A stretch of 35,948 nucleotides of DNA from an uncultured Bacilli bacterium (lineage in GTDB: Bacteria; Bacillota_I; Bacilli_A; RF39; UBA660), in the NCBI GenBank assembly GCA_934095865.1, contig CAKOKU010000012.1, positions 1-35,948 of the forward strand, in the 5' to 3' direction. The position numbers and the translations under genes were made by a program. The notes below the pieces were generated by a model, which worked only from the letters and a program-made list of their open reading frames with translations, did no database searches and was not told where the DNA came from. Positions 8,506 to 18,020 of the stretch are shown one piece after another. Numbering within the stretch: position 1 is the first letter of the stretch; the number at the start of each line of letters is the position of its first letter.

Positions 8506-10767
8506 TTATTCAGTTCGAAGAGCAACAACAGGATCTTTTTTACTTGCCATTTTAGCAGGAATTAAACCACCAATAACAGTTATTATAATACTTATTGATA
8601 TCATTAAAATAGCATGAGTTGGACTCAAACTAGCTACATTATTTAATTTAGTCGCATTTTCAATAATTATATTTATAGGGAAAGTTAGAATGTAAGCAAT
8701 TAATACTCCTAAGAGACCAGATATGAAACCAATGATAGTAGTTTCAGCGTTGAAAACACGAGAAATATCTTTTTTACGAGCACCTAAACTTCTTAAAATA
8801 CCAATTTCTTTAGTTCTTTCTAATACACTAATATAAGTAATAATGCTAATCATTATAGATGATACCACTAATGATACGGAAGAAAAGCCAATCAATACCA
8901 ATGTTATTCCATTCATTATGCCACTAGAAAGCTCAGTCATGGTTTTAGCATAATCGGTATATATTATTTTATCTTTTTCTTCTTTTGTTTCATTATATTT
9001 ATCTAAATAAGTTAGTATTTCATCTTTACTAGTGAAATCATTTGGATAAATGGCGATGCTGGCGGGAATTTTATTGCCCCCTAAACTTCTTATTGCCTCT
9101 TCTTTTTCAGAATCATTTTCAAATTCCAAGCCAGTTAAAACATTACTGTTAATGTTTTTTTGCTTTACTATTATTTCTGAGTTTATGTTATTATTTATAA
9201 AATCTTCTAGTAATTCGTTATAGGTAAGAATTGATGATTCATCATAGATAGCAGCGGTGGCGTCTTTTTTAGCTCTTATAACGCCTGTTATTTTAATACT
9301 TACGTTGTTTTGATTATCCCACAGACTAGAATAATCATTATTTTCTAAAAAAATATTTCCTGCTTCTTGATAATAATCATTGTTATTAACTATTTTAAGT
9401 TCTTTTCCACAAATATCAGCAAATGTGTTATTAGAACTCAACCCCAAGGCTTTATATAAATTAGTTGATAGACGATTATAAGTGTCTACTAGTAATATTA
9501 CTTCATTTTTATTTTCTGGATATTTTCCTTCTAATAAATCATAGTTTTCAGTTAGAATATCAAGGCTAGCTTCACCGATTAGATTACTATCTAAAAAATA
9601 ATTCGGAAATTTCTCGACTTTATTGTTTTTGACAAGAACATTCATATTAGTTCTATAACCATAACCTATCCCATTTATATATTTATCATCCAGTTTTTTT
9701 ATATATTCTAAGTATTCATCAGTTATTATGTTAGTGTGGTAACTAGCTGTATCCGTGGTATAACTTCGAATTTTATTATCAGTTGGATACTCTTCTTCTT
9801 CGGTCATGTCAAAGGCAGTATTTAATTCATCTTGGAATGAAGTTGCTTCTGGCATAATATAAATTGGCATATTAGCTAAGGTTTCTCGTTCGAATTTATC
9901 AATCTGTTTTTGAAAGCCATTGGAAAGTGCTAAAACTAAAGAAATACCAATGATGCCAATGGAAGCAGCAAAGCTAGTCAAAAGAGTTCTTCCTTTTTTG
10001 GTCTTGATATTATTTAAAGATAAACCAAGAGCTGTTAGGACGCTCATTTTTGTTTTAGGTAAAGTATAGGTACTATCTTGTTCTTTTTCCGAATATGGAT
10101 TAGAATCACTAACAATAACGCCATCGCTTAATTTGATAATACGATTAGCATATATATTAGCTAGTTCTTCATTGTGAGTTACCATGATGACTAATTTTTC
10201 TTTGGAAATATCTTTAATTAGTTCCATAATTTGAGTGCTAGTCTTAGAATCTAAAGCTCCAGTTGGCTCATCGGCTAAAATGATATCTGGATTATTAACT
10301 AAGGCTCTTGCAATAGCAACTCGTTGCATTTGACCGCCACTTAACTCGTTTGGCTTCTTGTGAAGATGGTCTATTAAACCAACTCGTTCTAAAGCTTCAA
10401 TAGCGCGTTTTTTGGCCTCACTTTTACTAAGATTTCGCAAAGTCAAGCACATTTCAACATTGCTTAAAATGGAAATATGACTTATTAAATTGTAACTTTG
10501 AAAAATAAAACCAATTGATTTATTGCGGTAGCTATCCCAGTCTTTATCTTTAAATTTTTTGGTACTCTTACCATTAATAATCAAATCACCAGCATCATAA
10601 TGATCAAGGCCACCTAAAATATTAAGTAAAGTGGTTTTACCAGAGCCAGAGGGTCCTAAGATGGCAACAAATTCACTTGGCCGAAATGATAAACTAATAT
10701 CTTTTAAAGCAGGATACTTATTATCCTTCTTACCATAACTTTTATAAATATTTTTTATTGTTAACAT
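8506..10767 (-). CDS. MacB-like ABC transporter, ATPase fused to permease
   Basis: 753 residues. The N-terminal ATPase (about 1-225) has Walker A GPSGSGKTT, Q-loop FQSYNL, signature LSGGQMQRVAIARAL, Walker B IILADEPTGALD and the H-loop TH. A single membrane segment (~258-282) leads into a large extracytoplasmic domain, and three C-terminal membrane segments (~625-745) carry the FtsX signature (RTKEIGILRSLGARKKDI). This is the MacB/YknYZ type-VII ABC topology, used to export peptides, lipids or antibiotics or for mechanotransmission. There is no MacA/membrane-fusion partner nearby, so the substrate is unknown. Confidence 0.93.
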   Translation of the reverse strand: MLTIKNIYKSYGKKDNKYPALKDISLSFRPSEFVAILGPSGSGKTTLLNILGGLDHYDAGDLIINGKSTKKFKDKDWDSYRNKSIGFIFQSYNLISHISILSNVEMCLTLRNLSKSEAKKRAIEALERVGLIDHLHKKPNELSGGQMQRVAIARALVNNPDIILADEPTGALDSKTSTQIMELIKDISKEKLVIMVTHNEELANIYANRIIKLSDGVIVSDSNPYSEKEQDSTYTLPKTKMSVLTALGLSLNNIKTKKGRTLLTSFAASIGIIGISLVLALSNGFQKQIDKFERETLANMPIYIMPEATSFQDELNTAFDMTEEEEYPTDNKIRSYTTDTASYHTNIITDEYLEYIKKLDDKYINGIGYGYRTNMNVLVKNNKVEKFPNYFLDSNLIGEASLDILTENYDLLEGKYPENKNEVILLVDTYNRLSTNLYKALGLSSNNTFADICGKELKIVNNNDYYQEAGNIFLENNDYSSLWDNQNNVSIKITGVIRAKKDATAAIYDESSILTYNELLEDFINNNINSEIIVKQKNINSNVLTGLEFENDSEKEEAIRSLGGNKIPASIAIYPNDFTSKDEILTYLDKYNETKEEKDKIIYTDYAKTMTELSSGIMNGITLVLIGFSSVSLVVSSIMISIITYISVLERTKEIGILRSLGARKKDISRVFNAETTIIGFISGLLGVLIAYILTFPINIIIENATKLNNVASLSPTHAILMISISIIITVIGGLIPAKMASKKDPVVALRTE

Positions 10768-10896
10768 ACATCCTCCTCATTTTATTATAAAGTATTTTAA
10801 TAATTAATACTATAATTTTTATTTCTAATTATATATATTAGGGAAAAGTTATGGATTTCCTTTAAAAATTTATACTTTTACAAAATTTTTAACCAA

Positions 10897-10923
10897 AGAA
10901 AAAAGCCTAAGATTAACTTAGAC
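10897..10923 (-). terminator. Terminator after the NPQTG wall protein
   Basis: A 7-bp stem GTCTAAG / CTTAGGC (one G-T pair) with a 5-base loop is followed on the minus strand by TTTTTTC. It lies 13 bases past the stop codon. Confidence 0.8.
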
Positions 10924-10935
10924 TAAACTTTCTTA

Positions 10936-11622
10936 TTAAACAGTATAGAATTTTTTCTTTCTACTTGTAGCAACAACTGCAACTAGAGCAACAGTACAAA
11001 CCCCAGCAATAATAGCGTAGTTCATAAATTCACCAGTTTGTGGATTGCAACCTTCACCAGTACAAGTTTTCTTTACAATAACAATATTTGGACAAAATTT
11101 GTTACCTGTATCACCAGCTGTAATATTTGTAGTGTTTGAATCAAACATACCACCAGTTAAACATAATTGACCACATTTTTCAGCATTTACATTTTCAGCA
11201 TCTTTACTTAATGTTAATGTAAATGACATTAATGTAACTTCTTGATTAGCAGTTAATGCCCCAGTATAAGAACCAGTAATAACTCTATCCTTTTCACTAC
11301 CATTAGGATTATTAGTTAATGTTTTAAAATTAGTATTATCTTTAATGTTACTCAATGTTAAATATTCAGATTGACTAACATAAAGAATAACAGTTTTAGT
11401 TGTTGATGCACTTGTACTGGCAGCTAGAGCAGCGTTTGGTGTTACAATAACATAACAAGTAGTTACCCCACCTGGAGCAAGTTGTGAATCATCACATTTA
11501 ATATAGGCTTTAGCACCAGCAGCAGTGGCATCAGAAGCATCATCAGCTTTAACTACATTAATTCCAAAAACCCCAATGGCTCCAACTAGTAAAGCCGCAA
11601 ATAACTTATTCATTCTTTTCAT
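10936..11622 (-). CDS. Secreted wall-anchored protein with NPQTG sorting signal
   Basis: 228 residues. There is an N-terminal signal peptide (MKRMNKLFAALLVGAIGVFG, cleavage probably after VKA near residue 26). A beta-rich middle (~30-180) contains paired cysteines (KCDDSQ..TTCYV, EKCGQLC) and is possibly cohesin- or Ig-like. The C-terminus is a sorting signal: NPQTG, a hydrophobic stretch (YAIIAGVCTVALVAVVA) and a basic tail (SRKKKF). NPQTG is the class B sortase type (NPxTx) rather than LPxTG. The start is supported by GAGAGGT seven bases upstream. It is divergent from the sortase B gene, its likely anchoring enzyme. The middle domain is unassigned. Confidence 0.82.
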   Translation of the reverse strand: MKRMNKLFAALLVGAIGVFGINVVKADDASDATAAGAKAYIKCDDSQLAPGGVTTCYVIVTPNAALAASTSASTTKTVILYVSQSEYLTLSNIKDNTNFKTLTNNPNGSEKDRVITGSYTGALTANQEVTLMSFTLTLSKDAENVNAEKCGQLCLTGGMFDSNTTNITAGDTGNKFCPNIVIVKKTCTGEGCNPQTGEFMNYAIIAGVCTVALVAVVATSRKKKFYTV

Positions 11623-11771
11623 AATTTACCTCTCACAATTATCTTTCCCTTATTTTTCATTTTTATAATATCAAATTTTGAGGAAATTGTAAATTAGTTT
11701 ACTATTTTTTTTAAAAATTATGTCAACTTATGTTATCATATTATTAGTAAAAAATAGAATATGGTGAAGAT

Positions 11772-13388
11772 ATGCAAAAAATAGAAATTGAATTTAAAGA
11801 CCAAAACGTTAAAATTTTTTTAATTGTTAAAGAAAAAAATTTAGATAAAACTCTTCTTAATACCAATATTATTAGTAATGAAAAATTACTTTTTTCTCTT
11901 GATTATATTGAAAAAAATCAAAAGTTGGTTAGTAGCTTTTTAAAAGAGATATGTCTTGAGAAGAAAACAAACACCATTATTTGTAATGATATGCAAGTTA
12001 TTAGTAGTGTTGGTGGTTGTTTTAAGAGTATTCCTATTAATAAGGTAATTATGAATGCTAATGAGAACTTTACTTATAATGCTTATGAAGCAATTAGTAA
12101 AATTCAAGCTTTAAAGGAAGTTGAATGTCTTACTATTCCTACCTATTTGCTAGAATTATTTGATAAAGAAAATATTAAGGTTGTATCAAGACAAGAAGTT
12201 TTATTTACATCCCAATTTATGGCTAATAATGACTTAAATAATTACTCGGCTATTTTTTATGCGAAAAATGTTAAATTGATGTGCCCTATTGTTACTAATG
12301 ATTATAATGATTTAATAACTTTCTTTAAAATAAATAAATACTTAAAAAAGATTGAATTATATAAACTTCTCATTCCTGATTTAGTAGCACTTATTGATTT
12401 ATTAAAAGAAATGCGAATTAAAAACATTACCATTTGTATCCATAGTAATATTACTGAAAAAGAAATTATTGAACAAATCAAAGAAATTAAAAAAGATAAC
12501 AAAAAATATCACATAAATATTACGCTAGCCTATTCTAATGAATATATAGAAAATAATTATATTAAAGAGTTAATAGCCACTACTATCAAATCATGTTTTA
12601 TTATAGTGATTATTCTTTGTGGGGCGGCATTTGGCTTTGTCTTTTATAGCAATAAAGTTTCTTTAGAAAATGTTAACCAAATTAATAAAGACATTAGTGA
12701 ATTTTTAGAAACTAAGGTTGATGATGATATTAAAGATAATGACAATAATATTGATGAGCCAAGTATTGATACGCCTGATGTTCCTAGTGATAATGATTCC
12801 AAGAATGAAGAAAATACGCGAAAAGAAAACCCTGTAATTTTGGCTTTAAAAGAATTAAATAGTGATACTGTTGGATGGCTAAATGTTCCCGGAACAAATA
12901 TTGACTACCCTATTGTTAAAGCCAGTGATAATGATTTTTACTTATATCATAATTTTAATAAAAAACGTGATTACAATGGTTGGGTATTTATGAATTATGT
13001 CAATTCTAGTATTCTTAATGATCAAAACACAATCATATTTGCTCATAATCGTTATTATAGTCATATCATGTTTGGAAACTTAAGTAAAATTGGCAAAAAA
13101 GATTGGTATAATAATGTTAAAAATAATTTAATAACATATAGTGATTTGTATACCGAGGGAAAATGGGAAGTCTTTGCAGCATATACAACTCCGGTTACTG
13201 ATGATTATTTAAAAACTAATTTTGATACTAAAGAAGAATTTCAAGAGTTCATAAAAACCGTTCGAGATCGAAGTATATTTGCTAGTGATATTGAAATTGG
13301 CGATGATGATAAAATCTTAACTTTATCTACCTGTGCTTCTAATGACTCCCGTTTTGTTGTACACGCAGTCTTAAAAAAAGAAGCTTAA
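11772..13388 (+). CDS. Class B sortase with a large N-terminal cytoplasmic domain
   Basis: 538 residues in three parts. Residues 1-~270 are a soluble domain I do not recognise, without cysteine pairs or a signal peptide. One membrane segment spans ~274-295, then an Asp/Asn/Ser linker (~305-345). The sortase B domain is ~352-538: DTVGWLNVPGTNIDYPIV, the catalytic His in IIFAHNR (H425), Cys in TLSTC (C521) and Arg in SRFVVHA (R527). It should attach NPQTG proteins to the cell wall; the divergent neighbour carries exactly that motif. Ordinary SrtB is ~250 residues with a short N-terminal anchor, so the extra domain is unusual. The ribosome site GGTGAAG precedes ATG 11772. Confidence 0.9.
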   Translation: MQKIEIEFKDQNVKIFLIVKEKNLDKTLLNTNIISNEKLLFSLDYIEKNQKLVSSFLKEICLEKKTNTIICNDMQVISSVGGCFKSIPINKVIMNANENFTYNAYEAISKIQALKEVECLTIPTYLLELFDKENIKVVSRQEVLFTSQFMANNDLNNYSAIFYAKNVKLMCPIVTNDYNDLITFFKINKYLKKIELYKLLIPDLVALIDLLKEMRIKNITICIHSNITEKEIIEQIKEIKKDNKKYHINITLAYSNEYIENNYIKELIATTIKSCFIIVIILCGAAFGFVFYSNKVSLENVNQINKDISEFLETKVDDDIKDNDNNIDEPSIDTPDVPSDNDSKNEENTRKENPVILALKELNSDTVGWLNVPGTNIDYPIVKASDNDFYLYHNFNKKRDYNGWVFMNYVNSSILNDQNTIIFAHNRYYSHIMFGNLSKIGKKDWYNNVKNNLITYSDLYTEGKWEVFAAYTTPVTDDYLKTNFDTKEEFQEFIKTVRDRSIFASDIEIGDDDKILTLSTCASNDSRFVVHAVLKKEA

Positions 13389-13411
13389 AAATCAATTTTA
13401 ACTAACAGTTG

Positions 13412-13440
13412 AAGAATCTAATAAAAGATTCTTTTATTTT
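13412..13440 (+). terminator. Terminator after sortase B
   Basis: Stem AAGAATCT / AGATTCTT with a 6-base A-rich loop, followed by TTATTTT, 20-odd bases after the sortase stop. Confidence 0.78.
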
Positions 13441-13463
13441 AGGCTTAATTTACGGCATTTTGT

Positions 13464-13485
13464 GGTAAAAACAACTTTTTTTACC
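13464..13485. promoter_or_regulatory. Inverted repeat before an extended -10 promoter
   Basis: GGTAAAAA (13464-13471) and TTTTTACC (13478-13485) form an 8-bp inverted repeat that occupies the -35 area of an extended -10 promoter, TGTTATAAT at 13496-13504. This promoter would drive the 961-residue gene. It could be an operator or a chance AT-rich palindrome. Confidence 0.4.
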
Positions 13486-13537
13486 GATTTTTACGTGTTA
13501 TAATCATAATATAATTAATACTAAAGGATATGGTGCT

Positions 13538-16423
13538 ATGAGTTATACTATATATGGTTATTTGGAAGAAATAATAAACTTTTCTCTTTATGAAGACACT
13601 AAAATTACCGATGATTTAAAAGATAAATTAAATAAAATAATTGACTTGTTAAATACTAGTCCCAATATAGTTGGTGAGGTTTTAAAATTAGAACAATATA
13701 GAACTAATAACAATGCCCTATATTTTGATCGCTATTTAAATGTTATATTAGGAAAATTAAGCTTAAAATTAAGTGATAAATATGCTTTATTAAAAGAAGA
13801 TATTCCCGTAGAACAAACTACTTATTTATGGCAAAAAATGAATATTAATAGTAAAGTTAGCTATTTGGAAAATAAGAAGTATCTATCTAATTTGGATATT
13901 AAAAGGTTAGCAATTAGTCTTAACTCTAAAAAATTCAACACTCCTATTTTAGAAAATCAAGTAATTATGAAAAAAATTCCTGATGGGGCTTTAGTAATTG
14001 ATGCTTCTAATTTAACTAAAAATATTTTAAAGTATGAATTGTTGATGCCAAAACTAAACGGCAATACTATTGCTAATTGGCTAAATAAATATTTTAGTGA
14101 GTTTAATGATTTTAAGGAGATAATAAAGAATAACAGCATAATTAAAGTAGTACCAAAATACAGTCTTAATTTAATTGATGTTTCTAGGGAAGAATTTAAT
14201 GAATTTGTTGGTCAACACCCTATTTTGCTTACCAAAATTAAAGCCACGATTACAACTAAACTGGTAAATTTAGATACTTTGAATAATCTTTTAGTAAAAA
14301 ATTTAAGTAAAGAAATTCTTAGTACCATTAAAGAATTAAAAATGGTTATGGTAAGTAAAAGTGGAGATAAATCAGTAATTACTAAATACTTTACAGATAA
14401 CTTTATTATTCAAAGTCCAGTTAATTCTATTTATATTTACCCTTTTGATAGCTTAAGTACCGAAATGAAAACAAAGTTTAAAAGCAATTATACTTATTTG
14501 CAAAAATTACATTTTAATACAATGGTAACTTTTATCAATAAAGAATTAACAGAAGAAGAAAAAATCAACTTGCTAAGAAATACAACTTTTATTAAAGATA
14601 TAGATGGTATATATCTTACAAAGATTCTTAATGAAATGTCATTCCGTAGTGTTTTTAATATGTTGCAAAACATAAACATTTTGAATAAAATCAAAAATTT
14701 AAATGTCAAAATTAAGGCTATCGATAAAATATTTATTGCTGGTTTCTTAGACTCTCCTAGTCTTATTAATATAATTAGTGTTGAATTTCTAAAAAATATG
14801 TTAGATTTCTTAGAAAATGATGATTTAATTAAGTACCTTAACTATCCTTATATATATATTCGTTTTAAAAATAAAGATTTGTTGAATATTTTAATTAAGC
14901 ATAAAATCAATTTATTTGTAAGCACGCCGAAACTACTGAAATATTTTAGTAAAAGTGAAATTATTTATTACCTTAATAATTTAATAACTGATGGCAATAT
15001 GCGCTATGACTTATTATTTTCTGATTACTGTCTAACTCAGATAATTGGATTAGAGAAAAAATTGGGTGCAAGTGAGATTGAAGATATAAAATACTTAATC
15101 GAAAAGATTTACTTAAGAGATATTACAACACTTTCCTACCCTACTTTAGATGTAGAAACTTTCAAGAGTTTTATTGGTGCCTATCTAATATTTGGATTAG
15201 ATGGAGTTAATAAGATGTATGAACTTGGTAATAAAACCATATTACTTAGTGAAATTAATAAATTAGAAACGATTTATTTAAATTTTTTTGGCTCCAATGT
15301 TATTAATAATGAAACTTATATTGTTTTAAAGAAACGCTTTAGAATTAACAGAGATAAACATTTTAAATTAAAAGATTACTTATATTTTGAATATCAAAAA
15401 AGATTAGAAAAAAACTTTTTAACTAAATATAAATTTAATATTTTAGCCCAATTATTGAAGATAGATGAAAACAGCGAAGGAACTAATAATAAAGAATACA
15501 CATTCTACTCGAGTTTCTTTGTTAATTATGATGTCCTTATTAGTGATGATAATGAACTAAAAATAGCAACATTTGATAAGAAAAAAGTCTTAGGTAACAT
15601 GGAAAACTATTTTAACAGTAAATGTGATTTTCAACTTGATTTTGCCTTAAATAATGTTATATATCCATATGCAAATAAAGAAAGTATTGCTGATATAATG
15701 AATAATCTAGGATTTAGTAAGCCTGCTTATTTTGATATTTGTTTTAATGAAAATAAAGAAATAGCCAAAATCAAAAAAATAAATAAAAAATTAGAAATTT
15801 TATTAGATGCCTTTAATGACAATGACAAAATAATTATTCTTAATAGTATAGTCTACAATACGGCCTTAACAGTTGATGTTAGTTCGTATGTTATGCAAGA
15901 ATTAATTAATATTAAACGGACAATTAAAGAATTTTATGGCAAAATTAATGTATCTAAAAGTGATAAATGTCTTACTTATGTTAGTATTTTAAATATTACT
16001 GAAGATGATGATTTACGTATCTATAATGATAATTATAGAAGATTATTAAGAGTGATAAACTATTTTGAAGATTTAGCTAATAAATATATAAGTGATGAAA
16101 TTATCAAGGAAAGATTTAGTGATGAGTATTTGAATGCCATTAAAAGCATCTGTATTCCTAGTGATGTTAGTGATGATGATATTGTATTGATTGAACATAA
16201 AATGTATTTGGATGATTTTAAACTGTTATTTGGTAATGTAGATATTAATCAAGAATATAATTTGGATGATTTAACTAAAAATAAGTTATATGAAATAATT
16301 CCTTATATTATAGATGGATACTTTAAAGATTATACAGTGAATTTTAGTAATTTATTTAATCCAAGTAATACTTTAGATGATTTTAGTTCTTGGGAAAATA
16401 TTATTAGATTGGTAACTAATTAA
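13538..16423 (+). CDS. Large cytoplasmic protein of unknown function (961 aa)
   Basis: I do not recognise this gene. It is a single intact 961-residue frame with ribosome site AAAGGA before ATG 13538 and ordinary AT-rich codon use. It has no signal peptide, no membrane segment and no nucleotide-binding or nuclease motif that I can see. The composition (Leu, Ile, Asn, Lys, Asp) and spaced leucine pairs suggest mostly helix, with possible helical-repeat stretches around residues 370-480 (KNMLDFLENDDLIKYLNYP, KDLLNILIKHKINL, PKLLKYFSKSEIIYYLNNL). It follows the sortase in the same direction but behind a terminator and with its own promoter, so a shared function is only a guess. Confidence 0.8.
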   Translation: MSYTIYGYLEEIINFSLYEDTKITDDLKDKLNKIIDLLNTSPNIVGEVLKLEQYRTNNNALYFDRYLNVILGKLSLKLSDKYALLKEDIPVEQTTYLWQKMNINSKVSYLENKKYLSNLDIKRLAISLNSKKFNTPILENQVIMKKIPDGALVIDASNLTKNILKYELLMPKLNGNTIANWLNKYFSEFNDFKEIIKNNSIIKVVPKYSLNLIDVSREEFNEFVGQHPILLTKIKATITTKLVNLDTLNNLLVKNLSKEILSTIKELKMVMVSKSGDKSVITKYFTDNFIIQSPVNSIYIYPFDSLSTEMKTKFKSNYTYLQKLHFNTMVTFINKELTEEEKINLLRNTTFIKDIDGIYLTKILNEMSFRSVFNMLQNINILNKIKNLNVKIKAIDKIFIAGFLDSPSLINIISVEFLKNMLDFLENDDLIKYLNYPYIYIRFKNKDLLNILIKHKINLFVSTPKLLKYFSKSEIIYYLNNLITDGNMRYDLLFSDYCLTQIIGLEKKLGASEIEDIKYLIEKIYLRDITTLSYPTLDVETFKSFIGAYLIFGLDGVNKMYELGNKTILLSEINKLETIYLNFFGSNVINNETYIVLKKRFRINRDKHFKLKDYLYFEYQKRLEKNFLTKYKFNILAQLLKIDENSEGTNNKEYTFYSSFFVNYDVLISDDNELKIATFDKKKVLGNMENYFNSKCDFQLDFALNNVIYPYANKESIADIMNNLGFSKPAYFDICFNENKEIAKIKKINKKLEILLDAFNDNDKIIILNSIVYNTALTVDVSSYVMQELINIKRTIKEFYGKINVSKSDKCLTYVSILNITEDDDLRIYNDNYRRLLRVINYFEDLANKYISDEIIKERFSDEYLNAIKSICIPSDVSDDDIVLIEHKMYLDDFKLLFGNVDINQEYNLDDLTKNKLYEIIPYIIDGYFKDYTVNFSNLFNPSNTLDDFSSWENIIRLVTN

Positions 16424-16479
16424 TTATTTTATTAATAGTGATTTTAGTTTATAAATTCTAAAGAAATACTAAAAAACTC

Positions 16480-16508
16480 TTGGCAATATTAAATATTTAT
16501 GATATATT
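16480..16508 (+). promoter_or_regulatory. Promoter of tRNA-Gly(TCC)
   Basis: -35 TTGGCA (16480-16485), a 17-base spacer, -10 TATATT (16503-16508). The expected start is about ten bases before the mature tRNA. Confidence 0.75.
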
Positions 16509-16524
16509 TATATTGTCGTTTGAT

Positions 16525-16598
16525 GCGGATGTAGTTTAATGGTAGAGCTTCAGCCTTCCAAGCTGATAACGTGAGTTCGATTCTCATCATCCGCTCCA
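16525..16598 (+). tRNA. tRNA-Gly (TCC)
   Basis: The acceptor stem GCGGATG / CATCCGC, the D arm, an anticodon loop CTTCCAA (anticodon TCC) and the T loop TTCGATT are present, with discriminator T and an encoded CCA (16596-16598). Its 3' end (CGCTCCA) and downstream terminator are repeated at 35369, which marks it as an integration or recombination site. Confidence 0.96.
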
Positions 16599-16770
16599 TT
16601 TGAAATCAACTTACGGACTTAATTGTTCGTAAGTTTTTTATTCTATATAAAACTTTACAAGCTCTCCTATTACCGAAAGGAGAACTTTTTTAGGATCAAA
16701 ATTTAAAATGATTGAAAAGATAAAGCCTAATAAAAATTTAATCTGTTTCTTAAAGCCTTTAAATATAAGG
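16592..16770 (+). repeat. Left copy of a ~179-bp direct repeat (att-like, tRNA-Gly tail)
   Basis: Begins with the last seven bases of tRNA-Gly(TCC), then the terminator hairpin (AACTTACG / CGTAAGTT), an AAAGGAG ribosome site and a decayed 27-codon ORF whose ATG is lost here. The same order is found at 35369-35547, at roughly 80% identity by eye with a few 1-base gaps. Confidence 0.75.
16608..16640 (+). terminator. Terminator of tRNA-Gly(TCC)
   Basis: Stem AACTTACG / CGTAAGTT followed by TTTTTT, ten bases after the CCA end. Confidence 0.82.
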
Positions 16771-16946
16771 TTAAATTATGATAAATTAAAACCATTTTTC
16801 CATATGATAATTTATTTAATTACTCCACTCCTTCTATAAAATCAGACAAATTTCATGGTATAATTATTATATTATTATTTAACTAAACTAATGGTCGAGT
16901 CATCTTTTTATATTTATATGATATGATTATTTTGAGGTGAAAAGTA
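16771..16946. other. Intergenic stretch, AT-rich; possible promoter
   Basis: Beyond the repeat no coding sequence is visible. An extended -10 (TGG TATAAT, 16856-16864) without a clear -35 could drive the regulator gene that starts at 16947. Confidence 0.45.
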
Positions 16947-18020
16947 ATGGATAATAACAAAATAGGAAAATTTATAGCCACTTTAAGAAAAGAAAAAAAT
17001 TTAATTCAGCAAGAACTTGGCAACAAATTATTTGTAACAGATAAAGCAGTTAGTAAATGGGAACGAGGTTTAAGCTTGCCTGATATCTCATTGTTAAATC
17101 AATTAGCTAAAGTACTAGATGTAGAGGTCATTGATATTTTAGATGGCAAAAAAGGATCTACTAGAAAAATAAATATTGAAGAAGAAATGGAAAATATTAA
17201 GGATAACTTTAAAAAACAAAATAAGAAAAGAACAAAAAGAATTATATTATATATGATTGGATTAGTTTTTATTATATTATATCTTATCTTTAGAAATGTT
17301 TATCTTGGCTTTGAAATTAAAAATGTACATTATTCTCATTCTAATAGAAATGTAAATATAGGTATTCCTAAAGCATCTTTTATGATTAAAAACAATGATC
17401 GTAGTTATTCATTTAAAAACTTGAGAAATTCTAATATTGTTGAAAATGAAGTAAAAAAATATTTAAAAACTTTAAAATATTCTACTTGTAATAGTACCAT
17501 TTATTATTATGATAAGAATGATGATTTTTCTATAATAAATTATTCAGTTAAAAACCATATAGTTTATAGTACAATTTCTTATGAAATAGTTGAAAAAGAT
17601 TATTGCTTCGCAGAAAAGACGAGTGATTATTCTAAGAAATTAAACGGATTAAAAAGATTCCATAGCCTTAATGCTGGTGGATTTTCACTTTCTGAAGATG
17701 AAGAGTTTACGCCACGATTAGTTGTTACTTTTTTAGATGATATAGATATGGATAGTCAAGAATTTACTGCAACTTTAGAAATTACATATTTAACGCCTAT
17801 CCCTAATAACTGGAAATTAGTAGCAAAAAAAGAAATTGAAAAATCAGTAGGAACTTATGAAATCAAAGAAGATAAATTATATTATTATAGAACTGAAATA
17901 TTAGAAAAAGCAGATGATATAAATATTCCAGAAGTTTCAGTATTTAAAATCGAAAATGATGGCTTAATTTTAATTGACAATTATTTATCTGATTATGAGG
18001 AAAACATAATTTTAAAATGA
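16947..18020 (+). CDS. HTH (Cro/C1) regulator with membrane segment and outer domain
   Basis: 357 residues. The N-terminal XRE-type helix-turn-helix is at residues ~5-62 (IATLRKEKNLIQQELGNKL, VTDKAVSKWERGLSLPD, LLNQLAKVLDVEVIDILDG). A charged linker leads to one membrane segment (~95-117, IILYMIGLVFIILYLIF) and a ~235-residue extracytoplasmic domain that I do not recognise. The layout suggests a one-component sensor that binds DNA inside and senses or binds something outside. The ribosome site is GAGGTG before ATG 16947. No obvious target gene is adjacent; it stands alone just inside the left repeat. Confidence 0.82.
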   Translation: MDNNKIGKFIATLRKEKNLIQQELGNKLFVTDKAVSKWERGLSLPDISLLNQLAKVLDVEVIDILDGKKGSTRKINIEEEMENIKDNFKKQNKKRTKRIILYMIGLVFIILYLIFRNVYLGFEIKNVHYSHSNRNVNIGIPKASFMIKNNDRSYSFKNLRNSNIVENEVKKYLKTLKYSTCNSTIYYYDKNDDFSIINYSVKNHIVYSTISYEIVEKDYCFAEKTSDYSKKLNGLKRFHSLNAGGFSLSEDEEFTPRLVVTFLDDIDMDSQEFTATLEITYLTPIPNNWKLVAKKEIEKSVGTYEIKEDKLYYYRTEILEKADDINIPEVSVFKIENDGLILIDNYLSDYEENIILK

